Assembly (NCBI RefSeq): GCF_020010925.1 | Contig: NZ_JAGJBZ010000002.1 | Span: 1,922,001-1,986,000, forward strand | Origin: Streptomyces griseiscabiei | GTDB taxonomy: Bacteria; Actinomycetota; Actinomycetes; Streptomycetales; Streptomycetaceae | Direction of reading: 5' to 3' | Length of the DNA: 64,000 nt | Shown: positions 52,895-61,117 of the stretch, in pieces | How the letters are laid out: every line of letters begins with the position of its first letter | How positions within the stretch are numbered: position 1 is the first letter of the stretch | Program-made: the position numbers and the translations under genes | Notes under the pieces: generated by a model | Told to the model about the DNA's origin: nothing | Databases searched by the model: none | Seen by the model: the letters and a program-made list of their open reading frames with translations, nothing else

Positions 52895-54169
52895 TCAGAG
52901 CTGGGCAAGCAGTCGCTTGGCGGAGCTGTCGATCCATGCTCCGATCGTTTCCCGCAGGTGCGGGTTGTCCGCCAACAGTTCGTCGTGCTCTGGCCAGTGT
53001 GCGCGAACCTGTTCGATGGTCCGTACGGCCTCTTCACGCAAACGTGCGCCTGTGGTTCCGAAGCGGTGGTTAAGAGCGACTTCGAGCCGGTCGAAGGCAC
53101 TGAGCCGTACCCGCTCGAAGGCCTTGCTGCCGCCGAACTTGAGGCCGAGATCCTCCGGCTCGTCGCGGGGCGCGTACGGGACCGTGGACACAAGGTCGTA
53201 TACGGGGGAGAGCGACGGCACACGACGGTCGTGGTAGATCAGCGACCAGTTCTTGAGGTGGGCATCCCCGTTGCCCACGACCACGGAGAAGGCAATGCGC
53301 CGGGCGGCCTCGCGCAGGGAATCTCGATCGTGACTGCGGTAGGCGATGGCCGCGACCGTCTCGAACGTCGACTGATACTTGTCCTGAGGGTACTTGTCCC
53401 TCACCTGGGCGAAGTCCTCGATGTGGATGGCCGTGCGGCTCTCGTTCCGGGTGCGATCGAAGCGCCTCACGGCGTAGGCCCACTGCTCCTTGTTGGGCCA
53501 CATACGGTCAGGGAGACCGTCGAGTTCGTCCCGGTGCATGAGACGGACATCGGGAACGTCGAGCCCAGCTGCCTTGGCCAGCGACATGACGGTGAACTCG
53601 TTGCGTGGAACATCCTGATGGCGATAGTCCGGGAACTTGACGAGCCAGTCTCCGTGCTCGCCCGCAGCGGGCACGGTCAGCCGGTCTCCTCGCGCGAGCA
53701 TGGAGAACTTGAGGGCGACACCGGCCAGCGAGAACCGCCAGGGAGAGTCGGAAGGAAAACCGTTCGCGGCTCTTGTGCTTCTTCCCCCACCGGTCTTATC
53801 GGCGTCGGACCATTCCCAGCCGTCATCGGGTCCATCAGCGGGCAGTACTTGGACGGCGCCGGGCAGGTCGTGCCCCACTTGGGCCAAGAGTTCCATTTCT
53901 CGGTCGAGAGAAACGCCCCGTTCGTCAGCGATCCAGTCCCGCAGCGGTCCTTCGGGCAAGAGATTGGAGAACCAGCGAGGCAACCGCAAAGCGGAGGCGT
54001 ACGGGGCGAGCAAGTTCTCCTCGAAGCGCAGTCCGAGTACGGGCCGCTGAGGGTCGGCCACATACGACTCATTGACAATGAATCTCGTGTAGTCGCCCTT
54101 CTGGCACAACGTGCCGATGCGGCGCGAGTGCAGGAGGACGGCGTAGTACGTCTCCTCGGGAGTGTTCAT
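52895..54169 (-). CDS. HipA-like Ser/Thr kinase
   Basis: The 424-residue protein has the HipA layout. Residues 10-105 are the N-terminal subdomain with FSNLLPEGPLRDWI. Kinase residues follow: K178 in WLVKFPD (ATP contact), D302 and N307 in GNGDAHLKN (catalytic loop) and D325 in SPVYDLVS (metal). In E. coli, HipA phosphorylates glutamyl-tRNA synthetase and is held by the DNA-binding antitoxin HipB. No HipB-like gene is adjacent; the gene on the upstream side is a DUF262 protein, 34 bases away. The ATG at 54169 is preferred over a longer opening, which lies within that gene. The islet reads lower in GC than its neighbours. Confidence 0.9.
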   Translation of the reverse strand: MNTPEETYYAVLLHSRRIGTLCQKGDYTRFIVNESYVADPQRPVLGLRFEENLLAPYASALRLPRWFSNLLPEGPLRDWIADERGVSLDREMELLAQVGHDLPGAVQVLPADGPDDGWEWSDADKTGGGRSTRAANGFPSDSPWRFSLAGVALKFSMLARGDRLTVPAAGEHGDWLVKFPDYRHQDVPRNEFTVMSLAKAAGLDVPDVRLMHRDELDGLPDRMWPNKEQWAYAVRRFDRTRNESRTAIHIEDFAQVRDKYPQDKYQSTFETVAAIAYRSHDRDSLREAARRIAFSVVVGNGDAHLKNWSLIYHDRRVPSLSPVYDLVSTVPYAPRDEPEDLGLKFGGSKAFERVRLSAFDRLEVALNHRFGTTGARLREEAVRTIEQVRAHWPEHDELLADNPHLRETIGAWIDSSAKRLLAQL

Positions 54170-54203
54170 CGGCGACGGTTTCCTGTTCGCTGAGGCCGAC
54201 TGG

Positions 54204-55916
54204 TCAGAACAGCTCTTCGCGCTCGTTGAGCTCGTCGAGCTCGTCGAAGTCCAAAGAGTCCAACGACGGAGTGTCTTCATAGGCCCACTCCGCCATGCGG
54301 CTAAGGAATTCAGACAGATGCCGCTGGATGTTCTCCTGGCGCAGACGGAGAAATTCCTCACGGTTTCCCGCCGCCAACGCCTGACTTGTCCGGCGATCCA
54401 TGACGTGCGAGGTCAGGATCTTGTCCCAGGAGTCCTCTTCCAGGTGGGAGGGACGATGGGCGAGCAGTGTGGTGATCTCTGAGACGGGGTCCTCGGCACT
54501 AGGTAGGAACAGTCGGTTCGCCGCGTACAGAACCTGCTGGGAAGTGAGCCCATGCGGGAAGATCACATGCGCCACGGTGCCGGCTGTCTTCTGGTCGGCC
54601 AACAGGGTTGACAGGTCCTGGACATCGAAGGGTGCGCCCGTGACCAGGGATCGAGGACGCAGCGACCACCACGAACTGAGGATGATTTTCGCCGCTGCTT
54701 CATTGGTTCGGAACCGCTCGATGGTCGGCATTGATGGCTGGGCTTCTGCCATGGCGTCCATGAGCCCCATGATCGAACCGTGCTCGTCACCCTTTCGGAT
54801 GCGCGCGCACAGCACTCGGGACACCTGCGTGAAGCTTCCCTTGAAGACAGCGGGTCCAGACACGGCGACTCGCCAGTACAGCCGCCGCAGCAGGCGGCGG
54901 GAGTTGGGCTGAGGGTCGGGGAAATGAGCGAAGAAGCGGGTCATGACGACGAGGAGGGCCCGGTACACCAGGAGAGAGATATGAGGCACCTGCGCCTCGG
55001 CCTGCAGGAACCCGATGGCTCGGACCAGGGACTCCTCTCCCTCCCCGTAGGCCGCGTACTGATCCTCGTCCTTGAATTCCGGGGCTGTGCGGCGACCCAC
55101 CGACGTGAATTCGTTGCGGATGTCCCGAGACGGGTCGGGGCCGCGACGCGCCAGGATCGAGGCGAGCACAGTGTCGGTGTCGACGGTTCCGAAACCAGTC
55201 CTGGTAGCGATCCGGTCGGCGATTCTTGAGAGATTGAGCCTTTCCGCCGCCCCCTCTTCTGGCCCTGCATACAGTGCAGAGAAGATTTCCGCCCGGTTGA
55301 GACGCTTCCCGTAGTTGTTCATCCGGTCGAAGATGTCGGTCAGGACATCAAGGTCGTCCTGTCGTACGAGGTAGGCGGGCACCTTGTACTGGCGGAGGGC
55401 CGTGGCCACACTGTCGGCCTCATCGAACAACTCGGCGACAAGTTCCCCCTCTGTCCGGAACCATCCGAGGAGCTTCTTGAGGTCGAACAGGACCGGCAGG
55501 GCGATGTGCTGCGGTTCGCGAGTCTTGGGCTGAGCGATGAATTTTTTCTCCGCGAGGTCGTAGTAGACGGAGAACGGCTCGTGGAGGTGACCTTCAGGAC
55601 TGAGGGCGTTGGCAAGGCTGGTGATGCGCTGCTGGCCGTCAACCACCCAGAAAGCTTCCTGAGCAGCGGGAGCATCGATCTGCAGAGAGCCCAGAGTGAA
55701 GGAACGCGCGGGTGTCTTTCTCACCCACAGGAGGAGGTTTCCGATGGGGTAACCCTTGACGATGCTGTCGAAGAGGCGCAGCACGTCGGTTGTGCCCCAA
55801 CGGAAGTCACGCTGGAAGTGAGGGACATGCACTTTGCCGTTCCAGGCCTGGGCAACGAGGTCCCCCAGCTCGTACGTCGTCGCGCTCGGCTGGGTTTCCA
55901 GACCTGCGGTGCTCAT
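54204..55916 (-). CDS. DUF262-domain protein upstream of HipA
   Basis: The 570-residue protein has the DUF262 N-terminal motifs: VPHFQRDFRWG with the Q-R pair and FWVVDGQQRITSL with DGQQR at 93-97. These resemble the ParB/Srx-type nucleotide-binding core of GmrSD and related restriction proteins. The middle and C-terminal parts are helical, ending in a very acidic tail (LDFDELDELNEREELF). No HNH motif of the DUF1524 type is visible, so it is not a complete GmrSD. The ATG at 55916 has GAGGGGCG upstream; an ATG eight codons earlier is possible. It precedes the kinase gene on the same strand, so a two-gene system is likely. Confidence 0.88.
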   Translation of the reverse strand: MSTAGLETQPSATTYELGDLVAQAWNGKVHVPHFQRDFRWGTTDVLRLFDSIVKGYPIGNLLLWVRKTPARSFTLGSLQIDAPAAQEAFWVVDGQQRITSLANALSPEGHLHEPFSVYYDLAEKKFIAQPKTREPQHIALPVLFDLKKLLGWFRTEGELVAELFDEADSVATALRQYKVPAYLVRQDDLDVLTDIFDRMNNYGKRLNRAEIFSALYAGPEEGAAERLNLSRIADRIATRTGFGTVDTDTVLASILARRGPDPSRDIRNEFTSVGRRTAPEFKDEDQYAAYGEGEESLVRAIGFLQAEAQVPHISLLVYRALLVVMTRFFAHFPDPQPNSRRLLRRLYWRVAVSGPAVFKGSFTQVSRVLCARIRKGDEHGSIMGLMDAMAEAQPSMPTIERFRTNEAAAKIILSSWWSLRPRSLVTGAPFDVQDLSTLLADQKTAGTVAHVIFPHGLTSQQVLYAANRLFLPSAEDPVSEITTLLAHRPSHLEEDSWDKILTSHVMDRRTSQALAAGNREEFLRLRQENIQRHLSEFLSRMAEWAYEDTPSLDSLDFDELDELNEREELF

Positions 55917-56146
55917 CTCATCGCCCCTCTGGCTCGACATCTGTGATCAGGTTCGCGTGGCGTGAGGGTATCGGCAACGTGTTTTGCGACAGGAATCTGC
56001 ATGGCCTGTTCGATCAGGTTGGACATACCGAAGTCCACATACCTGCTGCTGGTGGCTGTCGGCGTTCGGGTCAGCTCCGCTACGACTGCGAGGATGTGGT
56101 CATTCCGTCGGCTGTGTCGCTGGCCCTGTACTCGACTGTAGACCAC
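55913..56146 (-). other. Doubtful open frame upstream of the DUF262 gene
   Basis: A GTG at 56144-56146 opens 77 codons whose TGA overlaps the DUF262 ATG as ATGA. The peptide includes VDFGMSNLIEQAMQIPVAKH. There is no clear ribosome site and no family match. The overlap is what a real coupled gene would show, but chance is possible. The rest of 55917-56319 has nothing recognisable and probably holds the promoter. Confidence 0.3.
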
Positions 56147-56319
56147 GATTCTGCTGGCTGGAGCTGCGGGCAGTGCAGGCCCCTGTCTCCCCGCGAGCTT
56201 CTCGGGACAGAGGCCAACCTAGGCCTGGCCGGTTCAGGAGGTTCTCCAGAGTGGTGCGCCCTTGCCACGCAGGTGTCCAGGGGGAGGCGGCCGCGCGGAG
56301 CGAGTAACGATCAGCCATG

Positions 56320-56895
56320 ACGCGCCCTCGGTGGTATGCAGGCCGATCCGGACTGGGGCAACCCGCACCTGCGAGGCGGGCTGAAGAGGCGCGAGATCGG
56401 CTTCGTACCCGCCGTCGCCTGCGACCATCAGATTCCCACCCCTGCAGGCGGGCGCCGCGCCGACGCTCTGGTCAAGAAAGTTTCCGCACGGACCTGGCGG
56501 AAGGTCTCAATCGGTGCGGAGCCCAAAGCACCGCTGCTACTCGGCGACCCGGATTGCGTTGTCGACTTGGACGCGCGTCGCCGGAGGCGGATGGACGGTC
56601 GAGGAGACCATCCAGTCCGGCAGGGGCCTGACCGGACTGGTTGAACACCAGGTCACACATTGGGTGTCCGGGCACCACGGGGATACCCTCGTCCGCGCCG
56701 ACGAACATGCGCGCCACCCCAGGCCGGACGGCCGGATATCGCTCGCCGACAGCGAGATCCAGCACCTTCACTGCCGCGCTCGTCGTCCGGCACGTCCATG
56801 GTGCGGTCGTCCAGCTCACGTGGTCCGACGGACGGCGCCGACACCAGGCCCGATCCGAAGTCAAGCACTACGAGCGACAAGCCGCCCAGACATGA
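56320..56895 (+). pseudogene. Decayed IS701-type transposase, C-terminal part
   Basis: Three frames carry pieces that join into the usual C-terminal half of IS701-family DDE transposases. The first is GNPHLRGGLKRREIGFVPAV (from 56336) with ACDHQIPTPAG. The second is GWTVEETIQSGRGLTGLVEH (frame at 56514), which matches the W-x-V-E-E-T-F-Q motif. The third is WSDGRRRHQARSEVKHYERQ (frame at 56641), which matches the family tail. At least two frameshifts are needed and the N-terminal half is absent. The remnant ends 25 bases before the convergent dehydrogenase stop. It marks past mobile activity next to the DUF262-HipA islet. Confidence 0.72.
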
Positions 56896-56919
56896 AGATC
56901 ACGATCTACAGCTGGACCA

Positions 56920-57930
56920 CTAGGAAACCGTCTTGCGCACCTCGTCCAGCGACACCGGCCGGTGCTCCGCCACCGAGAGCGTCGCCGCCTCGGCGATCCA
57001 GCTGGCCTCCAGGGCGTCGGCGACCGTGCAGGGGGAGGTGCGGGTGCCGGCGACGACCTCGGTGAACGCGGCGAGTTCGGCGCGGTAGGCGGGCGCGAAG
57101 CGGTCCATGAAGAAGGTGTGCGGGACGCCCGAGGGGAAGGTGACACCGGGCTCGGCGGAGCGCAGCGGGAGCTGGGTGTCGAGGCCGGCGGCAATGCTGT
57201 CCTTCATGCCGTGCACCTCCAGACGGACGTCGTAACCCCGGGCGTTGTGGCGGGTGTTGGAGATGACGCCGATGGTGCCGTCGTCGAAGGTGAGCAGCGC
57301 GGACGCCGTGTCGACGTCACCCGCCTCCTTGATGTACTCCGCGCCCTTGTTGCCGCCCGTCGCGTACACCTCGACGACCTCGCGGCCCGTCACCCAGCGC
57401 ACCACGTCGAAGTCGTGCACCGCGCAGTCCCGGAAGATACCGCCCGACACCGCGACGTAGGCCGCCGGCGGCGGGGCCGGGTCGAGGGTGGTGGACCGTA
57501 CGGTGTGCAGCGTGCCCAGCTCACCGCTTAGGACGGCCTCGCGGGCGGTCACACAGCCCGCGTCGAAGCGGCGGTTGAAGCCGATCTGGGCCTCGATGCC
57601 GCTGTCGCGCACGGCGCGCAGCACGGTGAGGCTCTCCTCGACCGTCTTCGCCACCGGCTTCTCGCAGAACACCGGGACGCCCGCCTCGACGGCGGCCAGG
57701 ATCAGGCCCGGGTGCGCGTCGGTGGCGGCGGTGATCACGACACCGTCGATGCCCGCGGTGAAGACCGCCTCGGGCGAGTCGGCCACGACGGCGCCGAACT
57801 TCTCGCCCGCCGTCTGCGCGGCGGCGGCCAGCGGGTCGGAGACGACCAACTGCTCCACGACGTCCAGACCGGCGAGGGTTTCGGCGTGGAAGGCGCCGAT
57901 GCGGCCCAGCCCCAGGATGCCAATGCGCAT
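56920..57930 (-). CDS. Inositol 2-dehydrogenase-like oxidoreductase (Gfo/Idh/MocA)
   Basis: The 336-residue protein begins MRIGILGLGRIGAFHAETLA, the NAD fold, has FCEKPVAKTVEESL with the catalytic Lys, and FRDCAVHDFDVVRWVTG with the Asp/His substrate pair. IGFNRRFDAG is common in bacterial inositol dehydrogenases. It would oxidise inositol or a related polyol. The start at 57930 has AAAGGGA upstream. The gene follows an SDR gene by 83 bases on the same strand, and a LacI-type regulator is divergent. The frame runs open much further upstream through the SDR gene, but that is a shadow. Confidence 0.9.
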   Translation of the reverse strand: MRIGILGLGRIGAFHAETLAGLDVVEQLVVSDPLAAAAQTAGEKFGAVVADSPEAVFTAGIDGVVITAATDAHPGLILAAVEAGVPVFCEKPVAKTVEESLTVLRAVRDSGIEAQIGFNRRFDAGCVTAREAVLSGELGTLHTVRSTTLDPAPPPAAYVAVSGGIFRDCAVHDFDVVRWVTGREVVEVYATGGNKGAEYIKEAGDVDTASALLTFDDGTIGVISNTRHNARGYDVRLEVHGMKDSIAAGLDTQLPLRSAEPGVTFPSGVPHTFFMDRFAPAYRAELAAFTEVVAGTRTSPCTVADALEASWIAEAATLSVAEHRPVSLDEVRKTVS

Positions 57931-57941
57931 GACGAGTGTCC

Positions 57942-57951
57942 CTTTCGAAAG
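57942..57951. promoter_or_regulatory. CTTTCGAAAG palindrome, possible LacI-type operator
   Basis: A perfect 10-base palindrome with a central CG lies 11 bases before the dehydrogenase start. LacI-family regulators bind such sites and the nearest one is encoded at 58964. A weaker CTTTCGG lies at about 58787 by the SDR start. Confidence 0.4.
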
Positions 57952-58013
57952 TGCAGATGAGAGCAGGTGAAGCAGAGAGGAAGCAGAGGGGAGGCAGGGA
58001 GGCGGGAGGCAGG

Positions 58014-58775
58014 TCAGTCCATGGCGCCCGGGACGTTCTGGTCCCAGTCGATCACCGAACCGGTCACCACCCCGCTGCGGTCGGAGAGCAGGAAGACCAC
58101 GAAGTCGGCGATCTCGTCGACCTGGCCGAGCTTGCCCATGGGGAGGCCCGCGGCGGCCCGTTCCCGCCAGTCGTCGTCCGCGCCGTGGAACTCGCGCTGG
58201 ATCGCGTCCTCGCCCTCGGTCTCCGTCCAGCCGATGTCGAGGTCGTTGATCCGGATCCGGTCCCAGCGGTGGGCGTGGGCGGCGTTGCGGGTGAGGCCCG
58301 CGAGGCCGGCCTTCGCGGCGGAGTACGGGGCCAGGTGCGGCGGGCCGCCGTGCGCGCAGTTCGAGCCGATGTTGACGATCGTGCCGGGTGCCGCGCGGGC
58401 CACCAGATGCCCGACCACGGCCTGCATCGCGAAGAAGGGGGCGCGCAGGTTGATCGCGATGTGCGCGTCGAACAGTTCGGGCGAGGTGTCGAGGAGCGAG
58501 CCGCGTGAGGTCAGGCCCGCCGCGTTGACGAGGCTGTCCACCCGGCCGTGCGCGGCGACGACCCGCTCCACGGCGTCGCGCACCTGCGCCGGGTCCGTCA
58601 GGTCGGCCCGGACGAAGGTCGCGCCGGTCTCCGCCGCGAGCTTCTCGCCGACCTCGGCGCGACGGCCGGTGAACGCGACGGTCGCGCCCTCGCGCAGGGC
58701 CGCCCGGACGATGCCCGCGCCGACACCCTGACTGCCGCCGTTGACGAGGACGACCTTGTCCTCCAGTAGTGCCAT
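58014..58775 (-). CDS. Short-chain dehydrogenase/reductase
   Basis: The 253-residue SDR has the NAD motif VLVNGGSQGVGAG, NAAGLTSRG, the catalytic Ser in NIGSNCAHGG, and YSAAKAGLAGLTRN with Tyr-x-x-x-Lys. It is a classical cytoplasmic oxidoreductase. It leads a leftward pair with the inositol dehydrogenase-like gene and faces the LacI-type gene, so it probably acts on the same polyol or sugar. Specificity is not readable. The ATG at 58775 has GGAAAC in front. Confidence 0.92.
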   Translation of the reverse strand: MALLEDKVVLVNGGSQGVGAGIVRAALREGATVAFTGRRAEVGEKLAAETGATFVRADLTDPAQVRDAVERVVAAHGRVDSLVNAAGLTSRGSLLDTSPELFDAHIAINLRAPFFAMQAVVGHLVARAAPGTIVNIGSNCAHGGPPHLAPYSAAKAGLAGLTRNAAHAHRWDRIRINDLDIGWTETEGEDAIQREFHGADDDWRERAAAGLPMGKLGQVDEIADFVVFLLSDRSGVVTGSVIDWDQNVPGAMD

Positions 58776-58963
58776 GGGGGGATGTTTCCTTTCGGTCCGC
58801 TCGGCGGGGTGCTGCGGGCATCGTTTCCGGCTGTCCTGACGGGCCCGGTCGCGGGAGCTTTCGCGGCGTCCTCGCCTCTGTCAGTCTTGGGGCGCGCGGG
58901 CCCTCGTACAACCCGCAGCGGACCATCAAAAACCCATCATCCGGACGATCGGCGGACCAGCCC

Positions 58964-60004
58964 GTGGCACACCCCTACACGATCCGTGAGATCGCCCGTC
59001 AGGCCGGGCTGAGCCAGGCCACGGTCGACCGGGTGCTCAACGGCCGGGGCGGGGTGCGGGAGAGCACCGCGCGCGAGGTGCGGCAGGCCGTGCGGGACCT
59101 GGACCGGCAGCGGACGCAGGTGCGCATCGGCGGCCGTACGTTCATGGTCGACATCGTGATGCAGACCCCGGACCGGTTCTCCACGGCGGTCCGGGAGGCG
59201 CTGGAGGCCGAGCTGCCGTCCCTGCACCCGGCGGTCGTACGGTCCCGTTTCCACTTCCGGGAGACCGGGTCCGCCTCGGAGATGGTGCGTGTGCTGGACC
59301 GTATCGGGCGGCGCGGTTCGCAGGGCGTGATCCTCAAGGCGCCGGACGTCCCGGAGGTCACCGCGGCCGTGGAGCGGCTGGTCGCGGCCGGGATTCCCGT
59401 GGTCACGTTCGTGACGGACCTGCCGAGCAGCCCGCGCGGCGCGTACGTCGGCATAGACAACCGGGCCGCCGGGGCGACCGCCGCGTATCTGCTGCGGCAG
59501 TGGCTGGGCGACCGGCCGGGCGCGGTGCTGGTGACGCTCAGCCGCAGCTTCTACCGCAACGAGGAGGAGCGCGAGATGGGGTTCCGGGGCGTCATGCGCG
59601 CCGTCGCACCGGCCAGGACACTCGTCGAGGTCACCGACAGCGACGGCCTCGACGCCACCCAGCGGGACCTGGTCCTCGGCGCGCTGCGACGGGAGCCGGG
59701 CATCGCCGCCGTCTACTCCATCGGCGGCGGCAACACCGCGACGCTCGACGCCTTCGCCGCGCTCGGCCGTGAGCCGCACGTCTTCGTCGCCCACGACCTG
59801 GACCACGACAACACCCGGCTGCTGCGCGAACACCGGCTCTCCGCCGTGCTCCACCACGACCTGCGCCAGGACGTCCGCCGCGCCTGCCAGACGATCATGC
59901 GCGCCCATCACGCCCTCCCCGACGAGGGCCCGTTCCTCCCGTCGGCGATCCAGGTGGTGACGCCGTACAACATGCCGCCGGGGGCCGGCGCCGTCACCGG
60001 CTAG
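58964..60004 (+). CDS. LacI-family transcriptional regulator
   Basis: The 346-residue protein begins VAHPYTIREIARQAGLSQAT, a LacI helix-turn-helix, followed by VDRVLNGRGGVRE and a hinge. The sugar-binding part reads GVILKAPDVPEVTAAVERL, VVTFVTDLPSSPRGAYVGID and YSIGGGNTATLDAF. GTG at 58964 is chosen because the DNA-binding domain begins there; the open frame extends 65 codons upstream without family character. It is divergent from the SDR-dehydrogenase pair and probably controls it. The ligand is expected to be the sugar or polyol handled by those enzymes. Confidence 0.9.
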   Translation: MAHPYTIREIARQAGLSQATVDRVLNGRGGVRESTAREVRQAVRDLDRQRTQVRIGGRTFMVDIVMQTPDRFSTAVREALEAELPSLHPAVVRSRFHFRETGSASEMVRVLDRIGRRGSQGVILKAPDVPEVTAAVERLVAAGIPVVTFVTDLPSSPRGAYVGIDNRAAGATAAYLLRQWLGDRPGAVLVTLSRSFYRNEEEREMGFRGVMRAVAPARTLVEVTDSDGLDATQRDLVLGALRREPGIAAVYSIGGGNTATLDAFAALGREPHVFVAHDLDHDNTRLLREHRLSAVLHHDLRQDVRRACQTIMRAHHALPDEGPFLPSAIQVVTPYNMPPGAGAVTG

Positions 60005-60019
60005 CGGAAAACGGCGCCG

Positions 60020-61036
60020 TCACCGGCCGGCCGGAGCGAGCCGGTCGGCCCCTTCCCGGGCGTCCGCCGCCGCCCGGAACGTACGCCGATACGTCAGCGG
60101 CGACACCCCGATCGCCGCGTGCAGATGCTGGCGCAGGGACGTGCCCGTGGCGAAGCCGACGTGACCGGCGATCTCGTCGACCGGGAGGTCGGTGGATTCG
60201 AGGAGATGACGGGCCCGGGCGACCCGCTGCTGGACGAGCCAGCGGCCGGGGCTCATGCCCACCTCGTCGTTGAAGCGGCGGGCGAAGGTGCGCAGGCTCA
60301 TCCGGGCGTGCCGGGCGAGGTCGGCCAGCGCCAGCGGGGCGTCCAGGTGTTCGAGGGCCCACAGGCGGGTGGCGGCGGTGCCGCTGGCCGGATCCTCGGG
60401 GACGGGCTGTTCGATGTACTGGGCCTGGCCGCCCTCCCGCCAGGGTGGCACCACACAGCGGCGGGCGACCCGGTTGGCGACCGCGCTGCCGTGGTCCTTG
60501 CGCACCAGGTGCAGACAGAGGTCGATGCCGGACGCGGCGCCGGCCGAGGTGAGGATGTCGCCGTCGTCGACGAACAGGACGTCCGGGTCCAGGTCGACCC
60601 GCGGGTGGCGGGCCCGGAACGCCTCGGCCACCGCCCAGTGCGTCGTCGCGGGCCTGCCGTCGAGGAGACCGGCCGCGGCGAGGACGAAGGCACCCGTGCA
60701 GATGGAGACCACCCGGGTGCCGGGCCTGATCCGTGCCAGGGCCGCCGCCACGGGCTCCGGCAGTTCGGCCGCGACCAGCCGGGCCGCCGCCGGGGAGACG
60801 CCGAAGGAGGGAACGATCACGGTGTCGGCCGTGGACAGCACCTCGGGGCCGTGCTCGACGGCGATGGTGAAGTCGGCCGCCGAACGCACCGGGCGCCCGT
60901 CGACGGTGCAGGTCAGCACCTCGTAAAGCCCGTCGGTCGCGTCGAAGATGCGGCTCGGGACGCCGAGCTCGAAGGGGTAGACCCCGTCGAGCGCGAGGAC
61001 CACCACACGGTGCGGGGACGGCACGGAAACGGTCAT
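60020..61036 (-). CDS. GlxA-type AraC-family regulator with DJ-1/PfpI domain
   Basis: The 338-residue protein has a DJ-1/PfpI-like N-terminal domain (HRVVVLALDGVYPFELGVP, SICTGAFVLAAAGLLDGR with the nucleophile-position Cys) and a C-terminal AraC double helix-turn-helix at about 235-325 (LADLARHARMSLRTFARRFN, VDEIAGHVGFATGTSLRQHL). The ATG at 61036 is preferred; the frame opens eight codons earlier. It converges with the LacI-type gene and is divergent from the oxidoreductase at 61118. A perfect palindrome lies in the shared promoter region. It probably regulates that oxidoreductase and itself. Confidence 0.92.
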   Translation of the reverse strand: MTVSVPSPHRVVVLALDGVYPFELGVPSRIFDATDGLYEVLTCTVDGRPVRSAADFTIAVEHGPEVLSTADTVIVPSFGVSPAAARLVAAELPEPVAAALARIRPGTRVVSICTGAFVLAAAGLLDGRPATTHWAVAEAFRARHPRVDLDPDVLFVDDGDILTSAGAASGIDLCLHLVRKDHGSAVANRVARRCVVPPWREGGQAQYIEQPVPEDPASGTAATRLWALEHLDAPLALADLARHARMSLRTFARRFNDEVGMSPGRWLVQQRVARARHLLESTDLPVDEIAGHVGFATGTSLRQHLHAAIGVSPLTYRRTFRAAADAREGADRLAPAGR

Positions 61037-61046
61037 ACCACCAGTG

Positions 61047-61081
61047 TGGCACGATCCCATCGAATGATGGCCATCGTGCCA
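61047..61081. promoter_or_regulatory. Inverted repeat in the divergent AraC/oxidoreductase promoter
   Basis: TGGCACGAT (61047-61055) and ATCGTGCCA (61073-61081) are exact inverted arms separated by 17 bases. It lies 11 bases from the AraC-type start and 37 from the oxidoreductase start, as expected for a shared operator. Confidence 0.65.
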
Positions 61082-61117
61082 TTGCCGTGATCACGGGCCC
61101 GCAGCAGGCTGGACGGC

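Noticed and set aside
52895..54361. HipBA toxin-antitoxin operon
   Set aside because: No HipB-like helix-turn-helix gene is next to the kinase on either side, so only the HipA half is supported.
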